From positions 62,001 through 126,000 of the forward strand of contig DATGZN010000094.1 of the NCBI GenBank assembly GCA_035297145.1: a DNA stretch of 64,000 nucleotides, written 5' to 3'. Shown here piece by piece: positions 1 through 7,333 of the stretch. The notes beneath the pieces were generated by a model. It worked only from the letters and a program-made list of their open reading frames with translations, was not told the DNA's origin and made no database searches. How positions within the stretch are numbered: the first letter of the stretch is position 1; every line of letters begins with the position of its first letter. A program made the position numbers and the translations under genes. The stretch comes from QHXW01 sp035297145 (GTDB taxonomy: Bacteria > Acidobacteriota > Terriglobia > Bryobacterales > Bryobacteraceae).

Positions 1-557
1 TGGTGGTGAACGGATCGCTCGTGGCGCGCATGGTTCTGGCCGAAGACTTGCGTCCGTATGCGCTCGAACTGGCGCAGGAAGCCATTCCGGCCGTGCTCCA
101 GGGCGGGGAACCGCGCTCCACCCGTGCCGCGCTCGACGTCCTGCGCGCGTGGGGCAAGTTTCTTCCGCTGCCTCAGGTGTATCCATTGCTGCGCCATCCG
201 AACGCGGGTGTTCGCGCGGCGGCCTTGCTCGTTTTGCCGCTCGTGCCACGATTGCCGGAACTCGAAATCGAAGTGCTCCACGCGCTGAACGATCCGGTGG
301 AGGCAGTACGTGCCATGGCGGTGCGCATCGCTGCCAAGTTCGGCATCTCCAATGCCTTGCCGCAGCTTGTCCGCTGCCTGCGCGGTCAGGATGCCCAGAC
401 TGCGGCCGCCGCCGCTCACGCGCTCGCCCAGCTTGGCGCCGATGGCCGCCACATTCTGGAGCAAGAAATGGTCACCGGGTCTGTGCTGGCAGCATCGGCG
501 GCACTCGAGGCGCTGCAACGGCGCCAAACCGCTCGGGCCCAAACGGTGGCCGTGTGA
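1..557 (+). CDS. HEAT-repeat protein, 5' end outside the window
   Basis: The frame is open from the left edge to the stop at 555-557, so at least 184 residues of the C-terminal part are present and the true start probably lies upstream. The protein is almost entirely helical, with Ala/Leu-rich pairs of about 30 residues (for example LPLPQVYPLLRHPNAGVRAA and EVLHALNDPVEAVRAMAV), the HEAT/PBS-lyase repeat pattern. HEAT repeats act as protein-protein scaffolds. Its stop overlaps the GTG start of the glycosyltransferase gene, so the two are very likely co-translated and it probably serves the same polysaccharide machinery. That role is inference from context. No catalytic motif is visible. Confidence 0.75.
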   Translation, partial: VVNGSLVARMVLAEDLRPYALELAQEAIPAVLQGGEPRSTRAALDVLRAWGKFLPLPQVYPLLRHPNAGVRAAALLVLPLVPRLPELEIEVLHALNDPVEAVRAMAVRIAAKFGISNALPQLVRCLRGQDAQTAAAAAHALAQLGADGRHILEQEMVTGSVLAASAALEALQRRQTARAQTVAV

Positions 558-1984
558 CCGCTTCCTCCGTTTTCGTCCGCGGGCTGTACGAGGCCTTCGA
601 GTGGTCCATGATCTTCTACGTAAGCGCCAGCAACGCAGTCTACTTCTTCCTGATGGTTCTGGGCTTCTTCGCGCTACGCAGCCACCGTGCAAGGCAGAAC
701 CAGGAGGCGCGCGCGGTCCTGCTCAACTCTCCGCTTCTGCCCGAAGTCAGCATCATCATGCCCGCCCACAACGAAGCCCTCACCATCGCGCAGAGCGTGC
801 GCTCCATGCTCGACCTCAACTATCCCCACTACGACGTCATCGTGGTGAACGACGGCTCGAAAGACGACACCATGCGCATTCTGATCGACGAGTTCCATCT
901 CTGCAAGTCCACCCGCCGCATTGGAAACGCCGTCACGAAGCCCGTTCGCGGAGTGTATCGGTCGCGAGATCCCATCCGCCTCACTGTGGTCGACAAAGAA
1001 AACGGCGGCAAGGCGGACGCGCTCAACGCGGGATTGAACGTGGCGCGTTCGCCGCTTGTGGCCGCCGTCGATTCCGATTCGCTGCTCGAAGACGACGCGC
1101 TGCTGTACGTGGTCGAGCCGTTCATCGAGAATCCCGGAAAAGTGCTGGCCACGGGTGGTATTATCCGCGTGGTGAATGGCTGCACGGTCGAGCGCGGCAA
1201 AGTCACACGCATCGCCACTCCCAGCCGCGTTCTGCCGCTATTTCAAACCATCGAATATCTGCGGGCGTTTCTGGGCGGCCGCGTGGCGTTCAGTTTTCTG
1301 AACTCGTTGCTGCTCATCTCGGGCGCCTTCGGGGTCTTTGACCGCGAGGCCGTCTTAGAAGCGGGCGGATTCGCAACTTCAACCGTCGGCGAAGACATGG
1401 AGCTGATTGTGCGCATGCATCGGGTCTCCCGCACGAAAAAGCTGCCATACCTGATCGTCTTCGTGCCCGAGCCGGTTTGCTGGACCGAAGTTCCCGAAAG
1501 CTGGAAGGTACTGCATCGCCAGCGCAATCGCTGGCAGCGAGGCACCGTCGAAAGCCTGATGACGCACGAGAAGATGTTGTTCCATCCGAAATTCGGCGGC
1601 CCAGGCTGGTTCGCATTGCCCTATTTCGTGGTCTTCGAGATGCTGGGGCCGGCCATCGAATTGGCGGGTTATCTGTTTACCGTGGCCGGCATCATTCTCG
1701 GCGTAGTGTCGATGAAAATCGCCGTGTTGTTCTTCGTGGTCTCGGTGCTGTTCGGCGTCCTGTTGTCGATGAGTGCCGTCGTGCTCGAAGAGTTCACCAT
1801 GCGCCGCTATCCGTCCGTTGTCGATCTGCTGCGCCTGCTAGCCGCGGCCGTGCTCGAAAACTTCGGCTATCGCCAGCTCTTGACGTTCTGGCGTCTCGAG
1901 GGAGTATTCGACGGTTTGCGCGGCAAGAGGGGTTGGGGCGCCATGGAGCGCCGCGGCTTTGAAAGAAATGCCCAGGCTGCCTAA
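554..1984 (+). CDS. Membrane-bound family 2 glycosyltransferase (processive polysaccharide synthase type)
   Basis: This 476-residue GT-A enzyme is predicted to polymerise or transfer sugars from a nucleotide sugar at the inner membrane, like PgaC/BcsA-type synthases. An N-terminal membrane helix (about residues 18-41) is followed by the nucleotide-binding start VSIIMPAHNE, then VVNDGSKDDT, the DxD-type AVDSDSLLED, the acceptor-site GEDMEL and the Q(Q/R)xRW-type motif QRNRWQRG. Two or three C-terminal membrane helices follow. GTG at 554 was chosen because it overlaps the upstream stop (GTGA) and directly precedes the first hydrophobic helix. A much longer open frame upstream is only the antisense-free shadow of the HEAT gene. 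The deacetylase downstream suggests a PNAG-like product, but the substrate is not shown by sequence. Confidence 0.88.
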   Translation: MTASSVFVRGLYEAFEWSMIFYVSASNAVYFFLMVLGFFALRSHRARQNQEARAVLLNSPLLPEVSIIMPAHNEALTIAQSVRSMLDLNYPHYDVIVVNDGSKDDTMRILIDEFHLCKSTRRIGNAVTKPVRGVYRSRDPIRLTVVDKENGGKADALNAGLNVARSPLVAAVDSDSLLEDDALLYVVEPFIENPGKVLATGGIIRVVNGCTVERGKVTRIATPSRVLPLFQTIEYLRAFLGGRVAFSFLNSLLLISGAFGVFDREAVLEAGGFATSTVGEDMELIVRMHRVSRTKKLPYLIVFVPEPVCWTEVPESWKVLHRQRNRWQRGTVESLMTHEKMLFHPKFGGPGWFALPYFVVFEMLGPAIELAGYLFTVAGIILGVVSMKIAVLFFVVSVLFGVLLSMSAVVLEEFTMRRYPSVVDLLRLLAAAVLENFGYRQLLTFWRLEGVFDGLRGKRGWGAMERRGFERNAQAA

Positions 1985-3293
1985 AATCCCACTTGCCGTC
2001 CTGGCCGTCTGCTGCGCCGCATGTTCCGCGCAGTCGCTCGAGGACTGGGACACAGCCAGCCAGCGATGGTTAGCCGGTCAAGTCGCTCCTAACAGCGTTG
2101 TGCCCGCGCCCGACGCGACGCGCCGGCGCCTGCTGGTCAGCTACGGCTCCACTACGGCAGACAAACCCGATCCCGGTGCCGACCACTCCTACACCTACGA
2201 CGACGCCTTGGGCGCAATCAGTTTCGTCATCTCCGGCGACGCGGATGCCGCGGCATATACGCTGGAAGCTCTGGCGCGCCTGGTCCGCACCGACGGCAGT
2301 CTCTGGTTCAACTACAGCACCAAGGACAACTGGCCCGACGAATCCGATCACGATAGTGCCATGGTTCGCACTGGCGCTATAGGATGGGTCGGTTACGCGT
2401 TTGCCTTCTACCTGGCACACACGCCGCCATGCCCGTCAGAAAATGCCGGCTGCGTGCGCCAACGAGCCTTCCTGCAAACCGCTGCCCCGCGGCTTGCCAC
2501 GTATTTGACGTCACTCGAAGCCACGGAGCCCGAGAATCCCGCCCATGGCCTGCTGCGACAGGGTTACGGGAACATACGTCTGGTCTATCATCCCGAGAAG
2601 AACGACGTCCTCGAGGACTACGAGGATGTTCCTGCTCGCGGCTTCAGCACCGAGAACAACATCAGCTCATGGTTCTTCCTGCGCACCCTGGGCCAGGTCA
2701 CGGGCGATGCGCGTTGGACGGCTGCCGCGGATCGCATCCGCGCCGCGCTTCTGCGTGTCGCTTGGGATAAAGATCTCGGCCAGTTCGACCAGGGCTTCAC
2801 GCCCGGCGGTCAGCGCGATTCCGTCCGCGCGCTCGACTGCGCATCCTGGGGTGCGCTCTTTTTGGTCGCCGTAGGCGAAACCGAAAAAGCGCACGAGGCA
2901 CTGCGCAACGTGGAGCAATACTACGCCTCCCGCGATGGCGATGCCGTCGGCTACCGTCCCTACTTCGACGACCATATATTCCCTGGCTTCGATGTCGGCC
3001 GCTACTACTTCCCCGACAATCCCCGCAAACAATGGCGCGATCTACCGCTGGTGTGGTCCGAAGGATCTCTGGGCGTTGCGCTAGCCTACCTGCGCACAGG
3101 CCAGCCCGATCGCGCCCGCCAGATCATCGACGGTCTTCGCCCCATGCAACTGGCGTCGAGCGGCCTGCGGTATGCGACGCGTGGTGTGCCGCACCAGATG
3201 ACCGATGCCCCCAGTATCGCCGGGTCGGCATGGCTCGTTTTTTTGGCGGAAGCACTCAAGGGCAATCCACTCGCGGAGCAATTCTGGAAATGA
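1968..3293 (+). CDS. Secreted six-hairpin (alpha/alpha toroid) glycosidase-like protein
   Basis: The 441-residue product begins with a signal sequence (MPRLPKIPLAVLAVCCAACS), possibly a lipoprotein signal. The mature part has repeating helical pairs typical of six-hairpin glycosidase folds, including the YTYDDALGAISFVISGD and GSLWFNYSTKDNW segments and acidic residues such as DESDHDSA that could be catalytic. Family members hydrolyse or bind polysaccharide chains in the periplasm. ATG at 1968 gives the best signal peptide; a TTG nine bases upstream is in frame. It overlaps the end of the glycosyltransferase gene by 17 bases and touches the deacetylase start, so it belongs to the same operon. 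The exact family (for example GH8-like) is uncertain. Confidence 0.65.
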   Translation: MPRLPKIPLAVLAVCCAACSAQSLEDWDTASQRWLAGQVAPNSVVPAPDATRRRLLVSYGSTTADKPDPGADHSYTYDDALGAISFVISGDADAAAYTLEALARLVRTDGSLWFNYSTKDNWPDESDHDSAMVRTGAIGWVGYAFAFYLAHTPPCPSENAGCVRQRAFLQTAAPRLATYLTSLEATEPENPAHGLLRQGYGNIRLVYHPEKNDVLEDYEDVPARGFSTENNISSWFFLRTLGQVTGDARWTAAADRIRAALLRVAWDKDLGQFDQGFTPGGQRDSVRALDCASWGALFLVAVGETEKAHEALRNVEQYYASRDGDAVGYRPYFDDHIFPGFDVGRYYFPDNPRKQWRDLPLVWSEGSLGVALAYLRTGQPDRARQIIDGLRPMQLASSGLRYATRGVPHQMTDAPSIAGSAWLVFLAEALKGNPLAEQFWK

Positions 3294-5050
3294 AACGCTC
3301 GATCGCGGTATTCGCCACCTATTTCGCGTTTGCTCTCGGCTCCACGCCTCCGGTGAAGCTGGCATCGACCGTCACCGTACTGGCCGTTTCGGAAAAGTTT
3401 TCTAGCGAAGTCACAGCCGTCGAGAGCGATCTCGAAATGCTGGGCGTGCCCTACGAGACCACGCGAAATTTCGCCGATATCGCTCAGGCGCCCATGGTCA
3501 TTCTCGCGGGTACTCTCACCAACGTCGCGCTCGCGCCCGCCGATCGCGAAATGCTGTACCGCTATGTCGAATTGGGCGGCCTGCTGGTCGCCACGCACGT
3601 GCAGGGTGACCAGTACTTCCCTCTGTTCGGCCTGGCCGGTTTTGCCGTCAGCCAGAAAAATGCCGGATTGCACTTCGAGGATCCTTCGGCCGACGCCGCA
3701 CTGCGCTACATCAACCGTCCCGAAGAACGCGACATCGTACTCGGCGATCCAAAACGCTATAAGGAATTCAACTGGACCACGGAGTATGAACCTGCCCGCG
3801 CCACCGTGCTGGGCAAGTTTGCCAACGGCAAGGCCGCTTTTGTGCGCAGCTATTATGGCCGGGGCACGGCTTATTCGCTCGGCCTCTCCTTCAGCGATTC
3901 CACGCTGCGCCTCGCCATCGGCCAAAGCTTTGAAGCCGAGCCCGAGTGGGCCAATGTTTTCGCGCCGTCGGGTGACGTTCTCCGCCTGGTGCTCCGAGCC
4001 ATCTACGAATCGAACGTGCATCCATTCCTGCTGGTCCACACTGTTCCCGATGGCCTCGATAGCGCGCTCCTGCTCAGCCACGATATTGACGCGCGCGAAT
4101 CATATCCCAACGCCGTTGTGTTTGCCGCGCTCGAACAGCACTATGGTGTCACCAGCACCTTTTTCGCCACCACGAAATATTTCACCGATGAGACCGACAT
4201 CGGCTACTACACGCCCGTGAACGCCGCTTACCTGCGCGAAGTCCGAGCCCGCGGCTTCGATGTCGGTTCGCACACGGTTTCGCATCTCAAGACGTTCAAC
4301 AAATTCCCGGTCGGTGATCCCGCCGTGCGCTTTGCGACCTACCGCCCCACGGCAGCGCCAACAGTGTTCGGCGAAATCCAGGTCAGCAAAGAGCTGCTGG
4401 ATCGCGATGTCCCCGGCCAGCACACCATCACATTTCGCGCCGGTGAATTGGCCCATCCGCCCCGGCTCATCGAAGCGCTGGAAACCGCCGGCTATCTGGT
4501 CGATTCCACCCGGGCCGCCGGTAACACACTCACCAACTGCGCCTACCGCCCCCTGCGCGAAGCGCATCTGGGGTCACCGGTCAGCAGCATGATCGAGATT
4601 CCCGTCACGCTCGACGATTCCATGGGCTACCTGACGCCCACAACGGTCGATAAAGCCGTGGCGCAGTGGACCAACATCGTCGCCGCCAACGCCGAGAACA
4701 ACAACATCACCTGCCTGCTGGTCCATCCCACCGATATCACGTACAAGCTCACCGCCGAAGAGCGCCTGCTCCAGGCCTACCGCCATAAGCCGATCTGGAT
4801 CGGCAGCGTTACGAAGTACGGTCTTTTTGCGCGCGCCCGCGCCGCCGTCCGCGCCACGCCATTCGCGTACGACGACCACATCGAGATCCGTCTCAACCAG
4901 CCGAGCGCCAAACTGCCCCAGGGTCTGACGCTCGCGATGGAGTCCGGCCCGCGCTGGAACGCCGTGTCGGTCCGCGACAGCGACGGCCTGGAGATTCCAT
5001 TCACTGCGTTATCGCACGCCGATCGAAGAATGCTGATCTTGAAACCTTGA
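3290..5050 (+). CDS. Secreted polysaccharide deacetylase-like protein
   Basis: A 586-residue protein with an N-terminal signal peptide (MKRSIAVFATYFAFALG). About 250 residues follow that resemble a glutamine-amidotransferase-like or glycosyl-binding domain, then a NodB-type deacetylase domain. The metal/catalytic motif 1 is SHDID (residues 263-267) and the histidine motif is HTVSH (328-332). An RAGEL segment matches the third motif region. Such enzymes remove N-acetyl groups from extracellular polysaccharide. The ATG overlaps the stop of the preceding gene (ATGA), completing a four-gene exopolysaccharide operon. The last eight codons (RRMLILKP, stop) recur at 6576-6600, see findings. Confidence 0.8.
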   Translation: MKRSIAVFATYFAFALGSTPPVKLASTVTVLAVSEKFSSEVTAVESDLEMLGVPYETTRNFADIAQAPMVILAGTLTNVALAPADREMLYRYVELGGLLVATHVQGDQYFPLFGLAGFAVSQKNAGLHFEDPSADAALRYINRPEERDIVLGDPKRYKEFNWTTEYEPARATVLGKFANGKAAFVRSYYGRGTAYSLGLSFSDSTLRLAIGQSFEAEPEWANVFAPSGDVLRLVLRAIYESNVHPFLLVHTVPDGLDSALLLSHDIDARESYPNAVVFAALEQHYGVTSTFFATTKYFTDETDIGYYTPVNAAYLREVRARGFDVGSHTVSHLKTFNKFPVGDPAVRFATYRPTAAPTVFGEIQVSKELLDRDVPGQHTITFRAGELAHPPRLIEALETAGYLVDSTRAAGNTLTNCAYRPLREAHLGSPVSSMIEIPVTLDDSMGYLTPTTVDKAVAQWTNIVAANAENNNITCLLVHPTDITYKLTAEERLLQAYRHKPIWIGSVTKYGLFARARAAVRATPFAYDDHIEIRLNQPSAKLPQGLTLAMESGPRWNAVSVRDSDGLEIPFTALSHADRRMLILKP

Positions 5051-5051
5051 G
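5027..5051 (+). repeat. Left copy of 25-bp imperfect direct repeat bounding the 5.1-6.6 kb islet
   Basis: The last codons of the deacetylase gene, beginning AGAATGCTGATCTTGAA, occur again at 6576-6600. 23 of 25 positions are identical, including the first 17 in a row. The repeat spans the stop codon. Confidence 0.75.
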
Positions 5052-5097
5052 AGCCGGTCACGGCAACGCAGCATAGGCAGGAAGGGACGACGGCGGT

Positions 5098-5727
5098 CTA
5101 GTAACTGATATCCAGAATTCCGCTCAGATCAGCCGTCTGGCGATGCTTGTTTCCGTCTCCATCTATCAGGATGACCTCTACAGGAGATTGGAGATCGTTC
5201 GGAGACACGTCGAAGGCGAATTCAAGCGTGATCTTGCGCATCGTCGTACCCCATAAGACCGAACCGGCAACTTCATTCGACTGCTTTATCATGCTCTTGT
5301 CGACCGGTTGGATAATCTGTTCGCCCGCCTTCAAGACAAGGTGTGCCCTTTTACCTTGGTAACCTCGATCGATCCTGCTGACGCCGACGATACCGCCACC
5401 GCGGACCTCCACGAGGACATGAAGAAGCCCGTTCGATTGAACCTCATCCACCTTGAGTTCACGCATCTGTTGGCGGGCGGCGGCAGCCTCAGCGGCCACG
5501 GCCTGCCAGTCATTGAAGAATGTGGCGTACTTGCTGATGCCGTCCTTTGCCATGGCGCCTGCGAGTTTGACGCGCTTGCCCTTGAGGCCCTTTTCGAGGA
5601 ACTGATCTATGGTTTTGTACTTGATACCTTCCTGAATTGCAGCCTGGACCTGTTGAGGTGTAAGCACGGGGCCAGCGCACCATGCGGACGTTCCGAGCAG
5701 GGAAGCCACCACGAAAACAACTTGCAC
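5098..5727 (-). CDS. Secreted hypothetical protein
   Basis: I do not recognise a family. The 209-residue product starts at a GTG and carries a clear signal peptide (residues 1-18, cleavage near SAWCAGP). A charged segment follows (GKRVKLAGAMAKDGIS), then a helical Ala-rich stretch around residues 70-90. The C-terminal half is beta-rich and may form an immunoglobulin-like or lipocalin-like sandwich (HVLVEVRGGGIVGV, KITLEFAFDVSPND, VEVILIDGDG). It is the last gene of a three-gene minus-strand cluster, 17 bases after the zinc-ribbon gene. It probably acts in the periplasm or outside the cell. Confidence 0.6.
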   Translation of the reverse strand: MQVVFVVASLLGTSAWCAGPVLTPQQVQAAIQEGIKYKTIDQFLEKGLKGKRVKLAGAMAKDGISKYATFFNDWQAVAAEAAAARQQMRELKVDEVQSNGLLHVLVEVRGGGIVGVSRIDRGYQGKRAHLVLKAGEQIIQPVDKSMIKQSNEVAGSVLWGTTMRKITLEFAFDVSPNDLQSPVEVILIDGDGNKHRQTADLSGILDISY

Positions 5728-5744
5728 TACCGCGCCAGATTCAG

Positions 5745-5936
5745 TTATAAAGATTCAACCCCTTCCCAACTCTCACCATATTTCCGATCTGGCACAACAA
5801 CCAAATTCACCCTACGTCCAGTGAAGTTACATGCACAGCACTTGACAGGCACATAACCTAGATCAGGACTGACGGTCGCAGGTTCAACCAAGTTGCGCCC
5901 GCACGAAGGACACGGCAGATCCGTTTCTTTACGCAT
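5745..5936 (-). CDS. Small zinc-ribbon protein
   Basis: A 63-residue protein with two CxxC knuckles, CPSC (near residue 8) and CCAC/CAC (near 32), forming a classic four-cysteine zinc ribbon. The ATG at 5936 lies inside the last codons of the upstream HEPN-like gene (ATGCGTAA, 8-base overlap), which indicates translational coupling. An in-frame start 45 bases upstream would lengthen it, but that part is antisense-like and wholly inside the HEPN gene. Function unknown; zinc ribbons of this size often bind nucleic acid or a protein partner. Confidence 0.6.
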   Translation of the reverse strand: MRKETDLPCPSCGRNLVEPATVSPDLGYVPVKCCACNFTGRRVNLVVVPDRKYGESWEGVESL

Positions 5937-6447
5937 GTTGAATCGTCTCTCTGGTCCGCAACTTGGCGACGAACTGCTCAAGTAAACGCGAGCAGGCCAT
6001 GAGAAGGTTCAGCGGGTATTTCGACAAGTTGCCGCCTGGCTCGAACGGATAACGAGATTCCTCGAACACGCCCTCGCACTGCTTGAGTGCATCCCGAAAT
6101 GAGAGATCCCGGAAAGCAGGATACCCGGCCCGGAACGCGTCGAGCTTACGCTCCACATCGCCCCCAACTTCGTCCAGCAGCGTGGTCAGCACGTGGCAGT
6201 GGATAGCGGGCTTAGCTGATATTTTGGACCAACCCTCTCCGGAGTCGGTATACACCTTCTCAGCCGAGAGGCATTTCAAATACAGCTCGATTGCGATCGC
6301 TGCGGTGTTCATCAGTGGCAAAAGCAGGCCAGAATCTGGCTGGGCATCCAGAAGTTTGCGTGCTGATTCGAACTGATCAGCGGCATCCCGAACCTGAGGG
6401 TCCGGAATTTCCTGCCGCTTGCGCCATATTTGCTCCAATCTGCTCAT
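5929..6447 (-). CDS. HEPN-like helical protein
   Basis: 172 residues, wholly alpha-helical in appearance. The segment AAIAIELYLKCLSAE (about residues 49-63), followed about 25 residues later by HCHVLTTLLDEV, matches the pattern of HEPN-type proteins, in which a helix with ELxLKxL precedes an H-x-L-x-x-L helix. Many HEPN proteins are RNases or partners in toxin-antitoxin and abortive-infection systems. The canonical R-x(4-6)-H ribonuclease motif is not obvious here, so it may be a non-catalytic member. The gene heads a coupled cluster with a zinc-ribbon protein inside a small islet. The HEPN call is pattern recognition by eye. Confidence 0.5.
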   Translation of the reverse strand: MSRLEQIWRKRQEIPDPQVRDAADQFESARKLLDAQPDSGLLLPLMNTAAIAIELYLKCLSAEKVYTDSGEGWSKISAKPAIHCHVLTTLLDEVGGDVERKLDAFRAGYPAFRDLSFRDALKQCEGVFEESRYPFEPGGNLSKYPLNLLMACSRLLEQFVAKLRTRETIQHA

Positions 6448-6575
6448 TGCGCCTTCACTTCTTTATCACTATAACCGTCTTGGACAAGAAGTCGAGTTGC
6501 CAGGCATGATCTCAACCACGCCGCAGTATCGTCGCCGAACCGGGCCCTGTCCGACCACTCCCCCGACGCTTTCGC

Positions 6576-6600
6576 AGAATGCTGATCTTGAAGCCGTGAG
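6576..6600 (+). repeat. Right copy of the 25-bp repeat; stretch 6448-6689 otherwise non-coding
   Basis: A near copy of the 3' end of the deacetylase gene, in the same orientation and still reading RRMLILKP-stop. It lies just outside the HEPN gene start. The rest of 6448-6689 shows no supportable gene. Confidence 0.7.
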
Positions 6601-6689
6601 CGTGGCCCTTTTTGTTTGGTTCACTCCACGTTGAGAAGAGTTGTCCGCAAGCCGAGTCTTTCCCTCACTGAGCTATAATCGTCACCGTC

Positions 6690-7277
6690 ATGTTGCGGCC
6701 TTTTACGGTATTGACTGTGATTCTCGCCCTCCAGCATCTGGCCGGTGCCCCCATGACCAAGGACGATCGCCAGCATGTCATCGCGCACCTGGAGATGACG
6801 GAAAGCTGGCTGGCCGACGAAGTATCCGGACTTTCGCCGGCGCAGCTCAACTTCCGCTATGCGCCGGGTAAATGGACGATCCTCGATGTCGTCGAACATC
6901 TGACAGTCGCTGAGCCGCAGTACTGGACGGACCTGCAGAAGGAAGTGAAGCAGCCGCCTTCCAAACCCAAACAGCAGGTCAGCGACTTGGACATGCTCTG
7001 GTATGGCATCGATCGCACCGAGCGTCAGAAAACCAGCCCCTCGGAAGAGCCGAAGGGGAGATTCACTGACGTACAGCAGGGGATGGCCAGCTTCCGGAAA
7101 TTGCGGGCGGCCATCCTCGCCTACGCCCGCACCACGGACGACGATCTGCGCGCCCACGCTTATCCGGAGTGGGGCGTCGACGCATATCAGGCCTTGCTGG
7201 GCATCTCAACGCACGCCCAAAGGCACATCCTGCAGATTCGCGAAATCAAGGCCCAGCCCGGCTTCCCCAAAAAGTAA
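6690..7277 (+). CDS. DinB-like four-helix protein
   Basis: 195 residues. The core fits the DinB/YfiT superfamily: a first helix with HLEMTESWLADEVSGLSPAQL, the conserved W-T-I-L-D-V-V-E-H-L segment (PGKWTILDVVEHLTVAE) and a C-terminal HAQRH-type histidine motif (STHAQRHILQIREI). In this superfamily three histidines usually bind a metal, and members act as thiol-dependent transferases or hydrolases. The first 20 residues are hydrophobic (MLRPFTVLTVILALQHLAGA), so the protein may be exported. If not, translation could start at the ATG after it (MTKDDRQH). It precedes the PQQ-like gene by 56 bases and is probably co-transcribed with it. Confidence 0.8.
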   Translation: MLRPFTVLTVILALQHLAGAPMTKDDRQHVIAHLEMTESWLADEVSGLSPAQLNFRYAPGKWTILDVVEHLTVAEPQYWTDLQKEVKQPPSKPKQQVSDLDMLWYGIDRTERQKTSPSEEPKGRFTDVQQGMASFRKLRAAILAYARTTDDDLRAHAYPEWGVDAYQALLGISTHAQRHILQIREIKAQPGFPKK

Positions 7278-7333
7278 CTCAAGGCCGATCCCTCGAAATT
7301 CCCGCCGGTCCGGTGCTATACTTGCCACCCATA

